Assembly: GCA_013205085.1 (NCBI GenBank)
Contig: JABMLH010000001.1
Span: 310,001 to 374,000 of the forward strand
Reading direction: 5' to 3'
Source: Microbacteriaceae bacterium VKM Ac-2854
GTDB lineage: Bacteria > Actinomycetota > Actinomycetes > Actinomycetales > Microbacteriaceae
Length of the DNA stretch: 64,000 nt
Under the pieces are notes generated by a model. That model was not told where the DNA came from. It worked only from the letters and a program-made list of their open reading frames with translations, and did no database searches. Every line of letters begins with the position of its first letter. Positions within the stretch are counted from its first letter, which is position 1. Positions 43,430-51,714 of this stretch are shown in pieces. The position numbers were made by a program, and so were the translations under genes.

Positions 43430-44005
43430 ATGGGGGTCGACAAGGCTCGCATCGAAGCGGCCGTCGCCGAGCTCCTCGCCGCGATCGGAGACGATCCGTC
43501 GCGCGAGGGGCTCGTCGCGACCCCGCGGCGGTTCGCCGAGGCGTACGAGGAGTTCTTCGAGGGTGTCGGCGTGGACGCGGCGGCCCTGCTCGGCGAGACC
43601 TTCCCCCTCGACGACGGCCCGGGCGAGGCGGTGCTGGTGCGCGACATCGCGTTCCGTTCGATGTGCGAGCACCACCTGCTGCCGTTCTTCGGCGTCGCGC
43701 ACGTGGCGTACCTGCCGGGTGCCGAGGTGGTGGGCCTGGGGCGGCTCGCGCGGGTCGTCGAGACCATCGCCGCGCGGCCGCAGCTGCAGGAGCGGCTGAC
43801 GGAGCAGGTGGCGGACACGATCGACGCCGGGCTCGCCCCGCGCGGTGTGCTCGTGGTGATCGACGCGGTGCACGGCTGCGTCACGGCGCGGGGGCCGCGG
43901 CAGGCCGACAGCTCGACCGTCACCGTCGCCTCGCGCGGTGCGCTCACCGAGCCCGCCGCCCGCGCCGAACTGATCGCGCTGATCGGCGCGAGGCGGGAGC
44001 CGTGA
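43430..44005 (+). CDS. folE: GTP cyclohydrolase I
   Basis: A 191-residue enzyme for the first step of folate synthesis, GTP to 7,8-dihydroneopterin triphosphate. Zinc and active-site residues are in MCEHHLLPFFGVAHVAYLPG (Cys and two His, about 80-99), with VVGLGRLARVVETIAARPQLQERLT and VHGCVTARGPRQADSSTVT (second Cys and Gln). It begins 8 nt after ftsH and overlaps folP at TGATG, so ftsH to DUF3180 reads as one operon. Confidence 0.97.
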   Translation: MGVDKARIEAAVAELLAAIGDDPSREGLVATPRRFAEAYEEFFEGVGVDAAALLGETFPLDDGPGEAVLVRDIAFRSMCEHHLLPFFGVAHVAYLPGAEVVGLGRLARVVETIAARPQLQERLTEQVADTIDAGLAPRGVLVVIDAVHGCVTARGPRQADSSTVTVASRGALTEPAARAELIALIGARREP

Positions 44006-44838
44006 TGCCGGTAGCGCCGATGCCGGTGCCTCCGCTGCCCTCCGGCGACCGGACGCTGCTGATGGGCATCCTCAACGTCACGCCCGATTCCTTCAGCGAC
44101 GGCGGCTCCTGGCTGCAGCCGCAGCGCGCGATCGAGCACGGCGTCGCGATGGGCGCCGACATCGTGGACGTGGGCGGCGAGTCCACCCGCCCGGGCGCGC
44201 CACGTGTGGATCCGGTCGACGAGCAGGCCCGGGTGATCCCCGTGATCGCCGAACTCGCGGCCCGCGGCATCCGGGTCAGCGTCGACACCATGAACGCGTC
44301 GACGGCCGAGCGCGCCCTCGACAGCGGCGCGCTGATCGTGAACGACGTCTCCGGTGGGCTCGCCGATCCCGACATCCTGCGCGTGGTCGCCGAGCGCGAC
44401 GCGCACTACATCGCGATGCACTGGCGCGGGCACAGCACCGATATGAACGCACTCGCCGTGTACAACGACGTCGTCGCGGATGTGCGCAGCGAGCTGCAGC
44501 AGCGGGTCGACGCCCTGCGCGCTGCGGGCATCCGCGACGAGCGGATCATCCTCGACCCCGGTCTCGGCTTCGCCAAGACGGCGGAGCACAACTGGGCGCT
44601 GCTGGCGAACCTGGCGGCGATCGAGTCGCTCGGCTTCCCCGTGCTGGTCGGGCACTCGCGCAAGCGCTTCCTGTCCGTTTTCGCGGCGGCGGATGCTCCG
44701 GCGGCCGCGCGGGATCAGGTCACGGCGATGCTCAGCCTGCTCTGCGCCGAGCGCGGTGTCTGGGGCGTGCGGGTGCACGACGTCCCCTCGAGCCGGCTTG
44801 CGATCGACCTGGCGGAGCGACTGGAGGCTTCTCGATGA
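44005..44838 (+). CDS. folP: Dihydropteroate synthase
   Basis: A 277-residue enzyme joining pterin pyrophosphate with p-aminobenzoate; target of sulfonamides. Family segments: LMGILNVTPDSFSDGGSW (pterin site, about 15-32), IVDVGGESTRPGA (about 53-65), VSVDTMNASTAERAL, LIVNDVSGGLADPD, ILDPGLGFAKTAEHNWALL, and VLVGHSRKRFLS (Lys/Arg of the phosphate site). No resistance-type change can be judged from this reading. Start ATG overlaps the folE stop; stop overlaps the folB start (ATGA). Confidence 0.97.
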   Translation: MPVAPMPVPPLPSGDRTLLMGILNVTPDSFSDGGSWLQPQRAIEHGVAMGADIVDVGGESTRPGAPRVDPVDEQARVIPVIAELAARGIRVSVDTMNASTAERALDSGALIVNDVSGGLADPDILRVVAERDAHYIAMHWRGHSTDMNALAVYNDVVADVRSELQQRVDALRAAGIRDERIILDPGLGFAKTAEHNWALLANLAAIESLGFPVLVGHSRKRFLSVFAAADAPAAARDQVTAMLSLLCAERGVWGVRVHDVPSSRLAIDLAERLEASR

Positions 44839-45221
44839 GTGCAGCGTTCACCGGTTTCGAACACCTGGATTCCATCGTGTTGACCGGCCTGCGGGTGCGG
44901 GCGAATCACGGCGTCTTCGACTTCGAGCGCGAGAACGGGCAGGACTTCCTGATCGACGCGACGGTCTGGCTGGACACCCGTCCGGCCGCCGCGGGCGATG
45001 CGCTCGCCGAGACGGTGCACTACGGCGAGCTCGCGATCGCGCTCGCGGATGCGGTCAAGCGCGACCCGGTGGACCTGATCGAGACGCTCGCGGAGCGGCT
45101 CGCCGCGGTCGCGCTGTCCTGGTCGGCCGTCGCCGCGACCCGGATCACCGTGCACAAGCCCGATGCGCCGATCCCGCTCGACTTCGCCGACGTCGCCGTG
45201 CAGATCACGAGGAGTCGCTGA
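44835..45221 (+). CDS. folB: Dihydroneopterin aldolase
   Basis: A 128-residue aldolase that turns 7,8-dihydroneopterin into 6-hydroxymethyl-dihydropterin. It shows the short tunnelling-fold pattern: IVLTGLRVRANHGVFDFERENGQ split at about 13-33, TVHYGELAIALADAV and VDLIETLAERLAAVAL (catalytic Glu), then ITVHKPDAPIPLDFADV (Lys-Pro). It overlaps folP by 4 nt and shares one base with the folK start. Confidence 0.96.
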   Translation: MSAAFTGFEHLDSIVLTGLRVRANHGVFDFERENGQDFLIDATVWLDTRPAAAGDALAETVHYGELAIALADAVKRDPVDLIETLAERLAAVALSWSAVAATRITVHKPDAPIPLDFADVAVQITRSR

Positions 45222-45796
45222 TGCCCGGGCCGCGGATGCAGCGCATCCTGCCCGAGCGCAAGGTCGTGCTCGCGCTGGGCAGTAATCTCGGCGATCGCCT
45301 CGCGACCCTGCAGGCCGCGGTCGACGCGCTCGCGGCGACGCCCGGCTTCGTGGTGCACGCCGTGTCGAAGCTCGTGGAGACGCCGGCCTGGAAGGTGGAC
45401 GGGGTCGACACCGAGGCGCCGACCTACTTCAACGCCGTGGTCCTGGGCGGGACGACGCTGGAGCCGCTGCAACTGCTGAGCCGCACCGCCGCGATCGAGG
45501 ATGCGCTCGGCCGCGTCCGCGCGGAGCGCTGGGGCGACCGCACTCTCGACATCGACATCATCACCGTGGGGGGCGTGACGCACGACGACGAGACCCTGGT
45601 GCTGCCGCATCCGCGGGCGTGGCAGCGCGCCTTCGTGCTGGAGCCGTGGCTCGATGTCGAGCCCTTCGCTCAGCTGCCGGGGGCCGGAGCCGTCGCGCAA
45701 CTGCGCACCCGGGCCACGGACGCGGTCACCGACCGCCCGGAGCGGCTCACGCTGCCCCGCGACCACCGCCCGCCGACCGAGAGCAGTACCCCGTGA
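45221..45796 (+). CDS. folK: 2-amino-4-hydroxy-6-hydroxymethyldihydropteridine pyrophosphokinase
   Basis: A 191-residue kinase that pyrophosphorylates the pterin for FolP. Marks: VVLALGSNLGDRLATLQAAV (about 15-34), ETPAWKVDGVD, YFNAVVLG, and the metal/ATP segment RWGDRTLDIDIITVGG (about 107-122) with LPHPRAWQRAFVLEPWLDV. The C-terminal about 25 residues are a loose tail. It starts on the folB stop and overlaps the DUF3180 start, so it is translationally coupled on both sides. Confidence 0.96.
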   Translation: MPGPRMQRILPERKVVLALGSNLGDRLATLQAAVDALAATPGFVVHAVSKLVETPAWKVDGVDTEAPTYFNAVVLGGTTLEPLQLLSRTAAIEDALGRVRAERWGDRTLDIDIITVGGVTHDDETLVLPHPRAWQRAFVLEPWLDVEPFAQLPGAGAVAQLRTRATDAVTDRPERLTLPRDHRPPTESSTP

Positions 45797-46272
45797 AGCG
45801 CACCCGACTCTCCTCGCTCCTCGGCCTCGGACTGCTCGGGGTGGTCGCAGCGTTCCTGATCGACCTCGGCGTCGCCGCGGCCGGACGGGCCGTGCTCGTT
45901 CCACCGCTGTCGCTGCCGGTGACCCTGGTGCTGGTCGCGGCGATCGTGATCGGCTTCGCCGTGCCGATCTACCGGGCGACGCGGGGCACGAAGAAGGCCC
46001 GCATCGACCCGTTCCGCGCGATGCGGGTGGCCGTGCTGGCCAAGGCCTCCAGCCTGTCGGGGGCGCTGGTGCTGGGGGCCGGACTGGGCATCCTCGTGTA
46101 CCTCGGCAGCCGCGCCGTGCCGGCTGTCGGCTCGATCTGGCTCGCCGTCGCCACCATCGTGGGCGCGGCGATCCTGCTGATCGCGGGCCTCATCGCGGAG
46201 CACCTGTGCACCATCCCACCGGGCGACGACGACGAGGAGGAACGCGCTGTTCCGGAGCCGCACCGCGCGTAG
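45793..46272 (+). CDS. DUF3180 membrane protein
   Basis: A 159-residue protein with four hydrophobic helices (LLGLGLLGVVAAFLIDLG; LPVTLVLVAAIVIGFAVP; AMRVAVLAKASSLSGALVLG; IWLAVATIVGAAILLIAGLI) and an acidic C-terminal tail ending DDDEEERAVPEPHRA. This is the DUF3180 type that follows folK in many Actinobacteria. Function unknown. The GTG start overlaps the folK stop. It is the last gene before a dispersed repeat, which may mark the operon end. Confidence 0.85.
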   Translation: MKRTRLSSLLGLGLLGVVAAFLIDLGVAAAGRAVLVPPLSLPVTLVLVAAIVIGFAVPIYRATRGTKKARIDPFRAMRVAVLAKASSLSGALVLGAGLGILVYLGSRAVPAVGSIWLAVATIVGAAILLIAGLIAEHLCTIPPGDDDEEERAVPEPHRA

Positions 46273-46287
46273 GCTCCTCGCCCTCCG

Positions 46288-46347
46288 CTGGTTGAGCCTG
46301 CCGAAACCAGATGGGGACCGGCGTGTGGTTTCGGCAGGCTCGACCAG
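46288..46347. repeat. Dispersed inverted repeat (TTTCGGCAGGCTC class)
   Basis: A 22-bp inverted repeat with one mismatch (46288-46309, CTGGTTGAGCCTGCCGAAACCA, with 46326-46347; arms quoted in two halves elsewhere) and a 16-nt loop. The core matches the element at 8738-8794. It lies between two co-directional operons and may act as a terminator. Confidence 0.75.
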
Positions 46348-46389
46348 CAGGCGGGCTCGACGACCGGATGGTCCCGTAGCATCGACAGG

Positions 46390-46881
46390 GTGAGCACCGA
46401 GACGAACCGACTCGACGTCGAGGCGGGCGAGTGGCGACGCGTATCGCCGAAGTACGTGATGGTGGAGCTGGTGAGCTCGATCATCTGGTCGGTGATCCTG
46501 CTGGGCGTCTCGGCGTTCCTGATCGCGATCGGCCTCTGGTGGGGCTGGATCGCTCTCGGTGCGGCCGCCGTATTCGCGATCGTCGAGCTGATCGTCGCCC
46601 CGCGCCGCGCCCGCTCCTACGGCTACCGCCTGCGCGAGGACGACCTGCTGTTCCGCCGCGGCATCATGTTCCAGCGCTTCGTCGCCGTGCCCTACGGCCG
46701 GATGCAGCTGATCGACGTGAACCGCGGGCCCATCGCCCGGTGGCTGGGCCTGTCCGACCTCAAGTTCGTCACCGCCGCGGCCGCGACCGGCGTCAGCATC
46801 CCCGGCCTGCCGGAGGCGGATGCGGAGCAGCTGCGCGACCGACTCGTCGAGCTGGCGGAGTCGCGTCGGGCGGGTCTGTGA
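46390..46881 (+). CDS. PH-domain membrane protein (YdbS-like)
   Basis: A 163-residue protein with two membrane helices (VELVSSIIWSVILLGVSAFLIAI and WIALGAAAVFAIVELIV) then a bacterial PH domain (bPH2): YGYRLREDDLLFRRGIMFQ, AVPYGRMQLIDVNRGPIARW and LKFVTAAAATGVSIPGL. Pairs of YdbS/YdbT-like proteins sit together in the membrane; role unclear, with envelope stress suggested in other bacteria. GTG start; the stop overlaps the partner gene by 4 nt. Confidence 0.88.
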   Translation: MSTETNRLDVEAGEWRRVSPKYVMVELVSSIIWSVILLGVSAFLIAIGLWWGWIALGAAAVFAIVELIVAPRRARSYGYRLREDDLLFRRGIMFQRFVAVPYGRMQLIDVNRGPIARWLGLSDLKFVTAAAATGVSIPGLPEADAEQLRDRLVELAESRRAGL

Positions 46882-48488
46882 CCGAGTCCGAGGCCGCGCC
46901 GCTCGCGAACACGCCGATCGAGACCGACCTGGCCGACGGCGAGTGGCACCGCCTGCATCCGGCGAGTCCGGTACTGAAAGGCGGGGTGGCGCTGATCGCG
47001 GTCGCCGCCATCATCATCGGCAACCTCCGCGAGCGGCTGATCGAGTGGTTCATCCCGGGTTCCGACCGCTACAGCAGCGGCGATCCGGTGACCGAGCTCA
47101 TCGACCACGGCCTGATCATCTGGGCGCTGCTGGCCGTGCTCGGTGTGATCCTGATCGCGGTGTTCGGCTTCTGGCTGTCGTGGCGGATGCACACCTTCCG
47201 CATCACGGACGAGGTCGTGGAGGTGCGCTCGGGCATCCTGTTCCGCACCAACCGGCGCGCGCGACTGGATCGGATCCAGGGCGTCAACGTGCAGCGACCC
47301 GTGCTGGCCCGCCTCTTCGGCGCCGCGAAGCTCGAGGTCACGGTGGCGGGGCAGGACGGCAACGTGCAGCTCTCCTACCTCGGCTGGCGGGCGGCGGATG
47401 CGCTGCGCCGCGACATCCTGCGCCTCGCGTCGGGCGTCAAGGCGCGCGAGTCGGTGGCGGCAGCGGCAGCCCCCGCGGGGCTCGTGGCGCGTCGTTACGA
47501 GGAGATCGCCGCCGAGTTCCAAGACGACACCCCGCCGGAATCGCTGGTGCGCATCCACCCGGGCCGCCTGATCGGCTCGCTCCTGTTCAGCGGCTTCACG
47601 CTATTCCTCATCCTCGCGATCGTGGCCATGGTCGTCGCCGTGGTGAACGGCTACTTCTGGGTGCTGTTCGCGATCCTGCCCGGCATCATCGGCTCGGCGA
47701 GCTACTACGTGCGACGCTTCGTGCGCTCGTTGCGCTACTCGATCGCCTCGACCCGCGACGGCATCCGCGTGGGCTTCGGTGTGCTCTCGACCTCCAGCGA
47801 CACCATCCCGCCCGGGCGCATCCACGCCGTCGAGGTGACCCAGCCGCTGCTCTGGCGCCCGTTCGGCTGGTGGGAGGTGCGGATCAACCGGGCCGGCCAC
47901 GCCAGCAACAAGGGCGCCAACGGCGACCCGAACACCACGATCCTGCCCGTCGGCGACCTCGGCGATGTCCAGCGGGTGCTCGGCCTGCTGCTGCCAGGTT
48001 TCGCGACGGAGGATGTCACGGCGGATGCGCTGCGCTCGCGCCGCGCCGTCGGCTTCAGCTCCGCCCCGCCCCGGGCGGCGTGGCTGCGCCCGTTCTCGTG
48101 GCGGCGCACCGGCTACCGGCTCGCCGGCGACCTGGTGCTGCTGCGCAGCGGGGCGATCTGGCGTCGCCTGCAGATCGTGCCGCTGGCGAGGATGCAGAGC
48201 ATCGGCATCCGCCAGGGCCCGCTGCATCGCGCGCTCGGGCTCGCCGCGGCGCAGGTGCACACCGTGAGCGGGCCGGTCACGGCGGGGGTGGCGGTGATGG
48301 CGGTCACGGCGGCGCGCGACTTCTTCGACCAGGTCTCGGCGGCGGCGATCGTGGCCGCGAACAACGACGGGCTCGCCGCGTCGGCCGGCTGGGCTCCTCC
48401 GCTCGAGTCGGATCCGGCCGTCGACGTGTCGGTGCCGCCGCGCGTCCCCCGGCACGCCGCCCCGAGCCCGGAGGATCCGCGTGCCTGA
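46878..48488 (+). CDS. PH-domain membrane protein (YdbT-like, tandem domains)
   Basis: A 536-residue partner of the upstream gene. It has a helix pair near 35-55 and 75-95 (LIIWALLAVLGVILIAVFGFWL), a bPH2 domain (TDEVVEVRSGILFRTNRRARL, RIQGVNVQRPVLARLFG), a second helix pair near 235-275, a second PH domain (RDGIRVGFGVLSTSSDTIPP) and a third PH-like part (LRSGAIWRRLQIVPLARMQS). This is the YdbT layout with three PH modules. Overlaps at both ends show tight coupling with its neighbours. Confidence 0.88.
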   Translation: MTESEAAPLANTPIETDLADGEWHRLHPASPVLKGGVALIAVAAIIIGNLRERLIEWFIPGSDRYSSGDPVTELIDHGLIIWALLAVLGVILIAVFGFWLSWRMHTFRITDEVVEVRSGILFRTNRRARLDRIQGVNVQRPVLARLFGAAKLEVTVAGQDGNVQLSYLGWRAADALRRDILRLASGVKARESVAAAAAPAGLVARRYEEIAAEFQDDTPPESLVRIHPGRLIGSLLFSGFTLFLILAIVAMVVAVVNGYFWVLFAILPGIIGSASYYVRRFVRSLRYSIASTRDGIRVGFGVLSTSSDTIPPGRIHAVEVTQPLLWRPFGWWEVRINRAGHASNKGANGDPNTTILPVGDLGDVQRVLGLLLPGFATEDVTADALRSRRAVGFSSAPPRAAWLRPFSWRRTGYRLAGDLVLLRSGAIWRRLQIVPLARMQSIGIRQGPLHRALGLAAAQVHTVSGPVTAGVAVMAVTAARDFFDQVSAAAIVAANNDGLAASAGWAPPLESDPAVDVSVPPRVPRHAAPSPEDPRA

Positions 48489-49179
48489 GCCCCGTCGCGA
48501 CGGACGCCTCGGCGTCGGCATCATCGGCGCCGGCCGCGTCGGCCCCGTCCTCGGCGCGGCGCTCGCGGGCGCCGGCCATGCCATCGTGGGCATCGCCACC
48601 ACGAGCGAGGAGGGCCGCGATCGGGCGGATGCGCTGCTGCCGCAGGCGCCGATCCTCGCGATCCCCGAGCTCGTCGAGCGCAGCGAGCTCGTGGTGCTGG
48701 CGATCCCGGGCGCCGAGATCGCCGCCCTGGTCGCGGGGCTCGCCGCCACCGGCGCCTGGCAGCCCGGGCAGCTCGTGCTGCACACCGCGCCGGAGCACGG
48801 CTTCGGCGTGCTCGCCCCCGCGCTCGCGGCCGGCGCGATCCCGCTGGCCGTGCATCCGGCCCTCGCCTTCACCGGCACTTCGCTCGACCTGGTGCGCCTG
48901 CAGGAGAGCTACTTCGCGGTCACCGCCCCCGGACCCGTGCTGCCGATCGGCCAGGCCCTCGTGGTCGAGATGGGCGGCGAGCCCGTGGTCGTCGCCGAAC
49001 CCGATCGCGCCGCGTACGCCGAGGCGATCTCCACCGCCACCACGTTCTCCTCCGCCATCGTCGAGCAGGCCGCGGCCCTGCTCGCCGGCATCGGCGTCGA
49101 GCAGCCCGGCTTCTTCCTCTCCGGCCTGGTCCGCTCCTCCGTCGAGGAGGCCCTCCGGCGGGCCGCCCCGCCGACATGA
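48481..49179 (+). CDS. Rossmann-fold DUF2520 oxidoreductase-like protein
   Basis: A 232-residue protein from a GTG. N-terminal NAD(P) motif LGVGIIGAGRVGPVLGAALAGAG (about 9-31) and VVLAIPGAEIAALV. C-terminal DUF2520 half with LHTAPEHGFGVLAPALAAGA, PLAVHPALAFTGT, and TFSSAIVEQAAALLAGIGVEQPG. The protein is like a ketopantoate-reductase/pyrroline-reductase relative. It sits directly before panC, as in many Actinobacteria, so a role in pantothenate synthesis is plausible but unproven. Confidence 0.88.
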   Translation: MPEPRRDGRLGVGIIGAGRVGPVLGAALAGAGHAIVGIATTSEEGRDRADALLPQAPILAIPELVERSELVVLAIPGAEIAALVAGLAATGAWQPGQLVLHTAPEHGFGVLAPALAAGAIPLAVHPALAFTGTSLDLVRLQESYFAVTAPGPVLPIGQALVVEMGGEPVVVAEPDRAAYAEAISTATTFSSAIVEQAAALLAGIGVEQPGFFLSGLVRSSVEEALRRAAPPT

Positions 49180-49194
49180 CCCTCCCTCTCCTGC

Positions 49195-49245
49195 GAGGGA
49201 CCCCTCCAGCACGCGGCGGACCCCACCGCACGGGGTCCCTCGTGC
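49195..49245 (+). terminator. Hairpin between DUF2520 and panC genes
   Basis: GAGGGACCCC at 49195-49204 pairs perfectly with 49232-49241. An inner GGACCCC at 49218-49224 can pair with the same right arm, so two alternative hairpins exist. There is no T run. It may weaken or regulate read-through into panC. Confidence 0.4.
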
Positions 49246-49278
49246 GCTGAGCGGGTCCTTCGCAGGTAACCTTCTGGG

Positions 49279-50130
49279 GTGAACAGCTCCGCCCCCGTCG
49301 TCGTCGCCACCATCGCGGAACTGACGGAGCGGTTGCGCGCGCAGTCGGGCACCGTGGCGCTCGTGCCGACGATGGGCGCCCTGCACAACGGACACCTCGC
49401 GCTGGTCGACGAGGCACGCTCGCGCGCCGACGTCGTGGTGGTCTCGATCTTCGTGAATCCGCTGCAGTTCGGCGCGAACGAGGATCTCGAGAAGTACCCG
49501 CGCACGCTCGACGCCGACGTCGCGGCCCTGACCGGTGAGGGCGTCGACTATGTCTTCGCGCCGACCGCCGCCGAGATGTATCCCGACGGCCCGTCGCAGA
49601 CCCGGGTCACCGCGGGTCGCATCGGCACGCTGTACGAGGGCAAGGCCCGTCCCGGACACTTCGACGGGATGCTGACGGTGGTCGCGAAGTTGCTGAACAT
49701 CGTGCGCCCCGACGTCGCGGTCTTCGGGCAGAAGGACGCGCAGCAGCTGTTCCTGGTGCAGCGAATGGTGCGCGACCTGAACATCCCGACGCGGATCCTC
49801 GGCGTCGACACGGTGCGTGAGGACGACGGACTCGCCCTCTCCAGCCGCAACCGCTTCCTGGATGAGCGCGAACGCCGAGCGGCGCGCACCCTCTCGCAGG
49901 TGCTGGAGGCCGCCGCCTCCGCCGCCGACCGCGGCATCGACACCGTGCTCGCCGCCGCGCAGTCGGCCGCGATGGGCGAGCCGCTGGTTAAGCTGGACTA
50001 CCTCGTCGTCGCCGAGCCGACGACGTTGCTCCCCGTCGACGACGACTACCGCGGCCGAGCGATCGTCCTGATCGCCGCGACGGTCGGCGGCACCCGACTC
50101 ATCGACAACGAAACGATCTTCCTGGCGTAG
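49279..50130 (+). CDS. panC: Pantothenate synthetase
   Basis: A 283-residue pantoate-beta-alanine ligase. Marks: LVPTMGALHNGHLALVDEAR (ATP site HxGH, about 29-48), SIFVNPLQFGANEDLEKYPR, LYEGKARPGHFDGMLTVVAKL, and PDVAVFGQKDAQQLFLVQRM with REDDGLALSSRNRFLD (KMSKS-like SSRN). Length matches the family. The GTG start was chosen by conserved sequence. It is upstream of lysS with a 39-bp gap. Confidence 0.97.
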   Translation: MNSSAPVVVATIAELTERLRAQSGTVALVPTMGALHNGHLALVDEARSRADVVVVSIFVNPLQFGANEDLEKYPRTLDADVAALTGEGVDYVFAPTAAEMYPDGPSQTRVTAGRIGTLYEGKARPGHFDGMLTVVAKLLNIVRPDVAVFGQKDAQQLFLVQRMVRDLNIPTRILGVDTVREDDGLALSSRNRFLDERERRAARTLSQVLEAAASAADRGIDTVLAAAQSAAMGEPLVKLDYLVVAEPTTLLPVDDDYRGRAIVLIAATVGGTRLIDNETIFLA

Positions 50131-50169
50131 CCCGCGCCCTCCTGACTCCGCCTCCTCACGAAAGCACTC

Positions 50170-51714
50170 ATGGCCGACACCACGCCCAACGAACCGAACG
50201 ACGCCGCCGCCCTGGAGCAGGAGGCGTCCGAGCAGAAGGCCGTCCGCCTCGCCAAGCGCGACCGCCTGCTCGAACTCGCGGGCGACGACCTCGCCGGCGG
50301 CGCGTATCCGGTCTCCGTCGGCGTGACCGACACCATCGCCGCCGTGCGCGCGCGTCACGAGGGCATCGAGCCGGACGTGAAGACGGGCGAGATCGTGGGC
50401 GTCGCGGGCCGCGTCGTCTTCGCCCGCAACACCGGCAAGCTCTGCTTCGCGACCCTGCAGGCCGGCGATGGATCGCGGATCCAGGCCATGGTCTCGCTCG
50501 GCGAGGTCGGCGAGGAGTCGCTGGCGCTGTGGAAGGAGCTGGTCGACCTCGGCGACCACCTCTTCGTCAGCGGCGAAGTCATCTCGTCCAAGCGCGGCGA
50601 GCTCTCGATCTGGGTCGCCTCCTGGACCATCGCGGCCAAGGCCATCCTGCCGCTGCCGAACCTGCACAACGAACTCAACGACGAGACGCGGATGCGCCAG
50701 CGCTACCTCGACCTGATCGTGCGCGAGCAGGCCCGCACCAACGTGGTCACTCGCGCGAAGGTGAACGCCTCGCTGCGCTCGACCTTCACCGGCCACGACT
50801 TCCTCGAAGTCGAGACGCCGATGCTGCAGGTGATGCACGGCGGCGCCTCCGCCCGCCCGTTCGCCACGCACTCCAACGCCTTCGACACCGAGCTGTACCT
50901 GCGCATCGCGCCGGAGCTGTACCTCAAGCGCGCCGTGGTCGGCGGCATCGACCGGGTCTTCGAGATCAACCGCAACTTCCGCAACGAGGGCGCCGACTCG
51001 ACGCACTCGCCCGAGTTCGCGATGCTGGAGGCCTACGAGGCCTACGGCGACTACAACTCGATCGCCGACCTGACCCAGGAACTGATCCAGAACGCGGCGC
51101 TGGCCGTGGCCGGATCGCACGTGGTCACCTGGGCCGACGGCACCGAGTACGACCTCGGCGGCGAGTGGGATCGGATCTCGATGTACGAGTCGCTGTCGGC
51201 GGCGGTCGCCGACAAATACGAAGGGCACAGTGCGGTCACGCCCGCGACCGCCGTCGACGAACTCGCGGCGCTCGCCGAGCGCGAGGGCGTCGAGGTGCAC
51301 GTGCCGAACCACGGCAAGTACGTCGAGGAGCTGTGGGAGCACTTCGTCAAGGGCGGGCTCACCCGGCCGACCTTCGTGATGGACTTCCCGATCGAGACCT
51401 CGCCGCTGGTGCGCGCGCACCGCAGCATCGCCGGCGTTGTGGAGAAGTGGGACCTCTACATCCGCGGCTTCGAGCTGGCGACCGGATACTCCGAGCTCGT
51501 CGACCCGGTCGTCCAGCGCGAGCGCTTCGTCGAGCAGGCCAAGCAGGCCGCGGCGGGCGACGATGAGGCGATGCGCCTGGACGAGGACTTCCTGCGCGCG
51601 CTGGAGCACGGCATGCCGCCGTCGGGCGGAATGGGCATGGGCATCGACCGGCTGCTGATGGCGATCACGGGGCTCGGCATCCGCGAGACGATCCTCTTCC
51701 CCCTGGTGAAGTAG
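50170..51714 (+). CDS. lysS: Lysyl-tRNA synthetase (class II)
   Basis: A 514-residue enzyme. N-terminal OB domain (GEIVGVAGRVVFARNTGKLCFATLQAGDG, split at about 75-103), then the class II core: motif 1 around FTGHDFLEVETPMLQVMHGG, motif 2 FEINRNFRNEGADSTHSPEF (about 262-281), and motif 3 GGMGMGIDRLLMAITG (about 488-503). It charges tRNA-Lys in the cytoplasm. The N-terminal about 40 residues are acidic and variable. Its TAG stop overlaps the GTG start of the next gene (TAGTGG), linking the two. Confidence 0.98.
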   Translation: MADTTPNEPNDAAALEQEASEQKAVRLAKRDRLLELAGDDLAGGAYPVSVGVTDTIAAVRARHEGIEPDVKTGEIVGVAGRVVFARNTGKLCFATLQAGDGSRIQAMVSLGEVGEESLALWKELVDLGDHLFVSGEVISSKRGELSIWVASWTIAAKAILPLPNLHNELNDETRMRQRYLDLIVREQARTNVVTRAKVNASLRSTFTGHDFLEVETPMLQVMHGGASARPFATHSNAFDTELYLRIAPELYLKRAVVGGIDRVFEINRNFRNEGADSTHSPEFAMLEAYEAYGDYNSIADLTQELIQNAALAVAGSHVVTWADGTEYDLGGEWDRISMYESLSAAVADKYEGHSAVTPATAVDELAALAEREGVEVHVPNHGKYVEELWEHFVKGGLTRPTFVMDFPIETSPLVRAHRSIAGVVEKWDLYIRGFELATGYSELVDPVVQRERFVEQAKQAAAGDDEAMRLDEDFLRALEHGMPPSGGMGMGIDRLLMAITGLGIRETILFPLVK

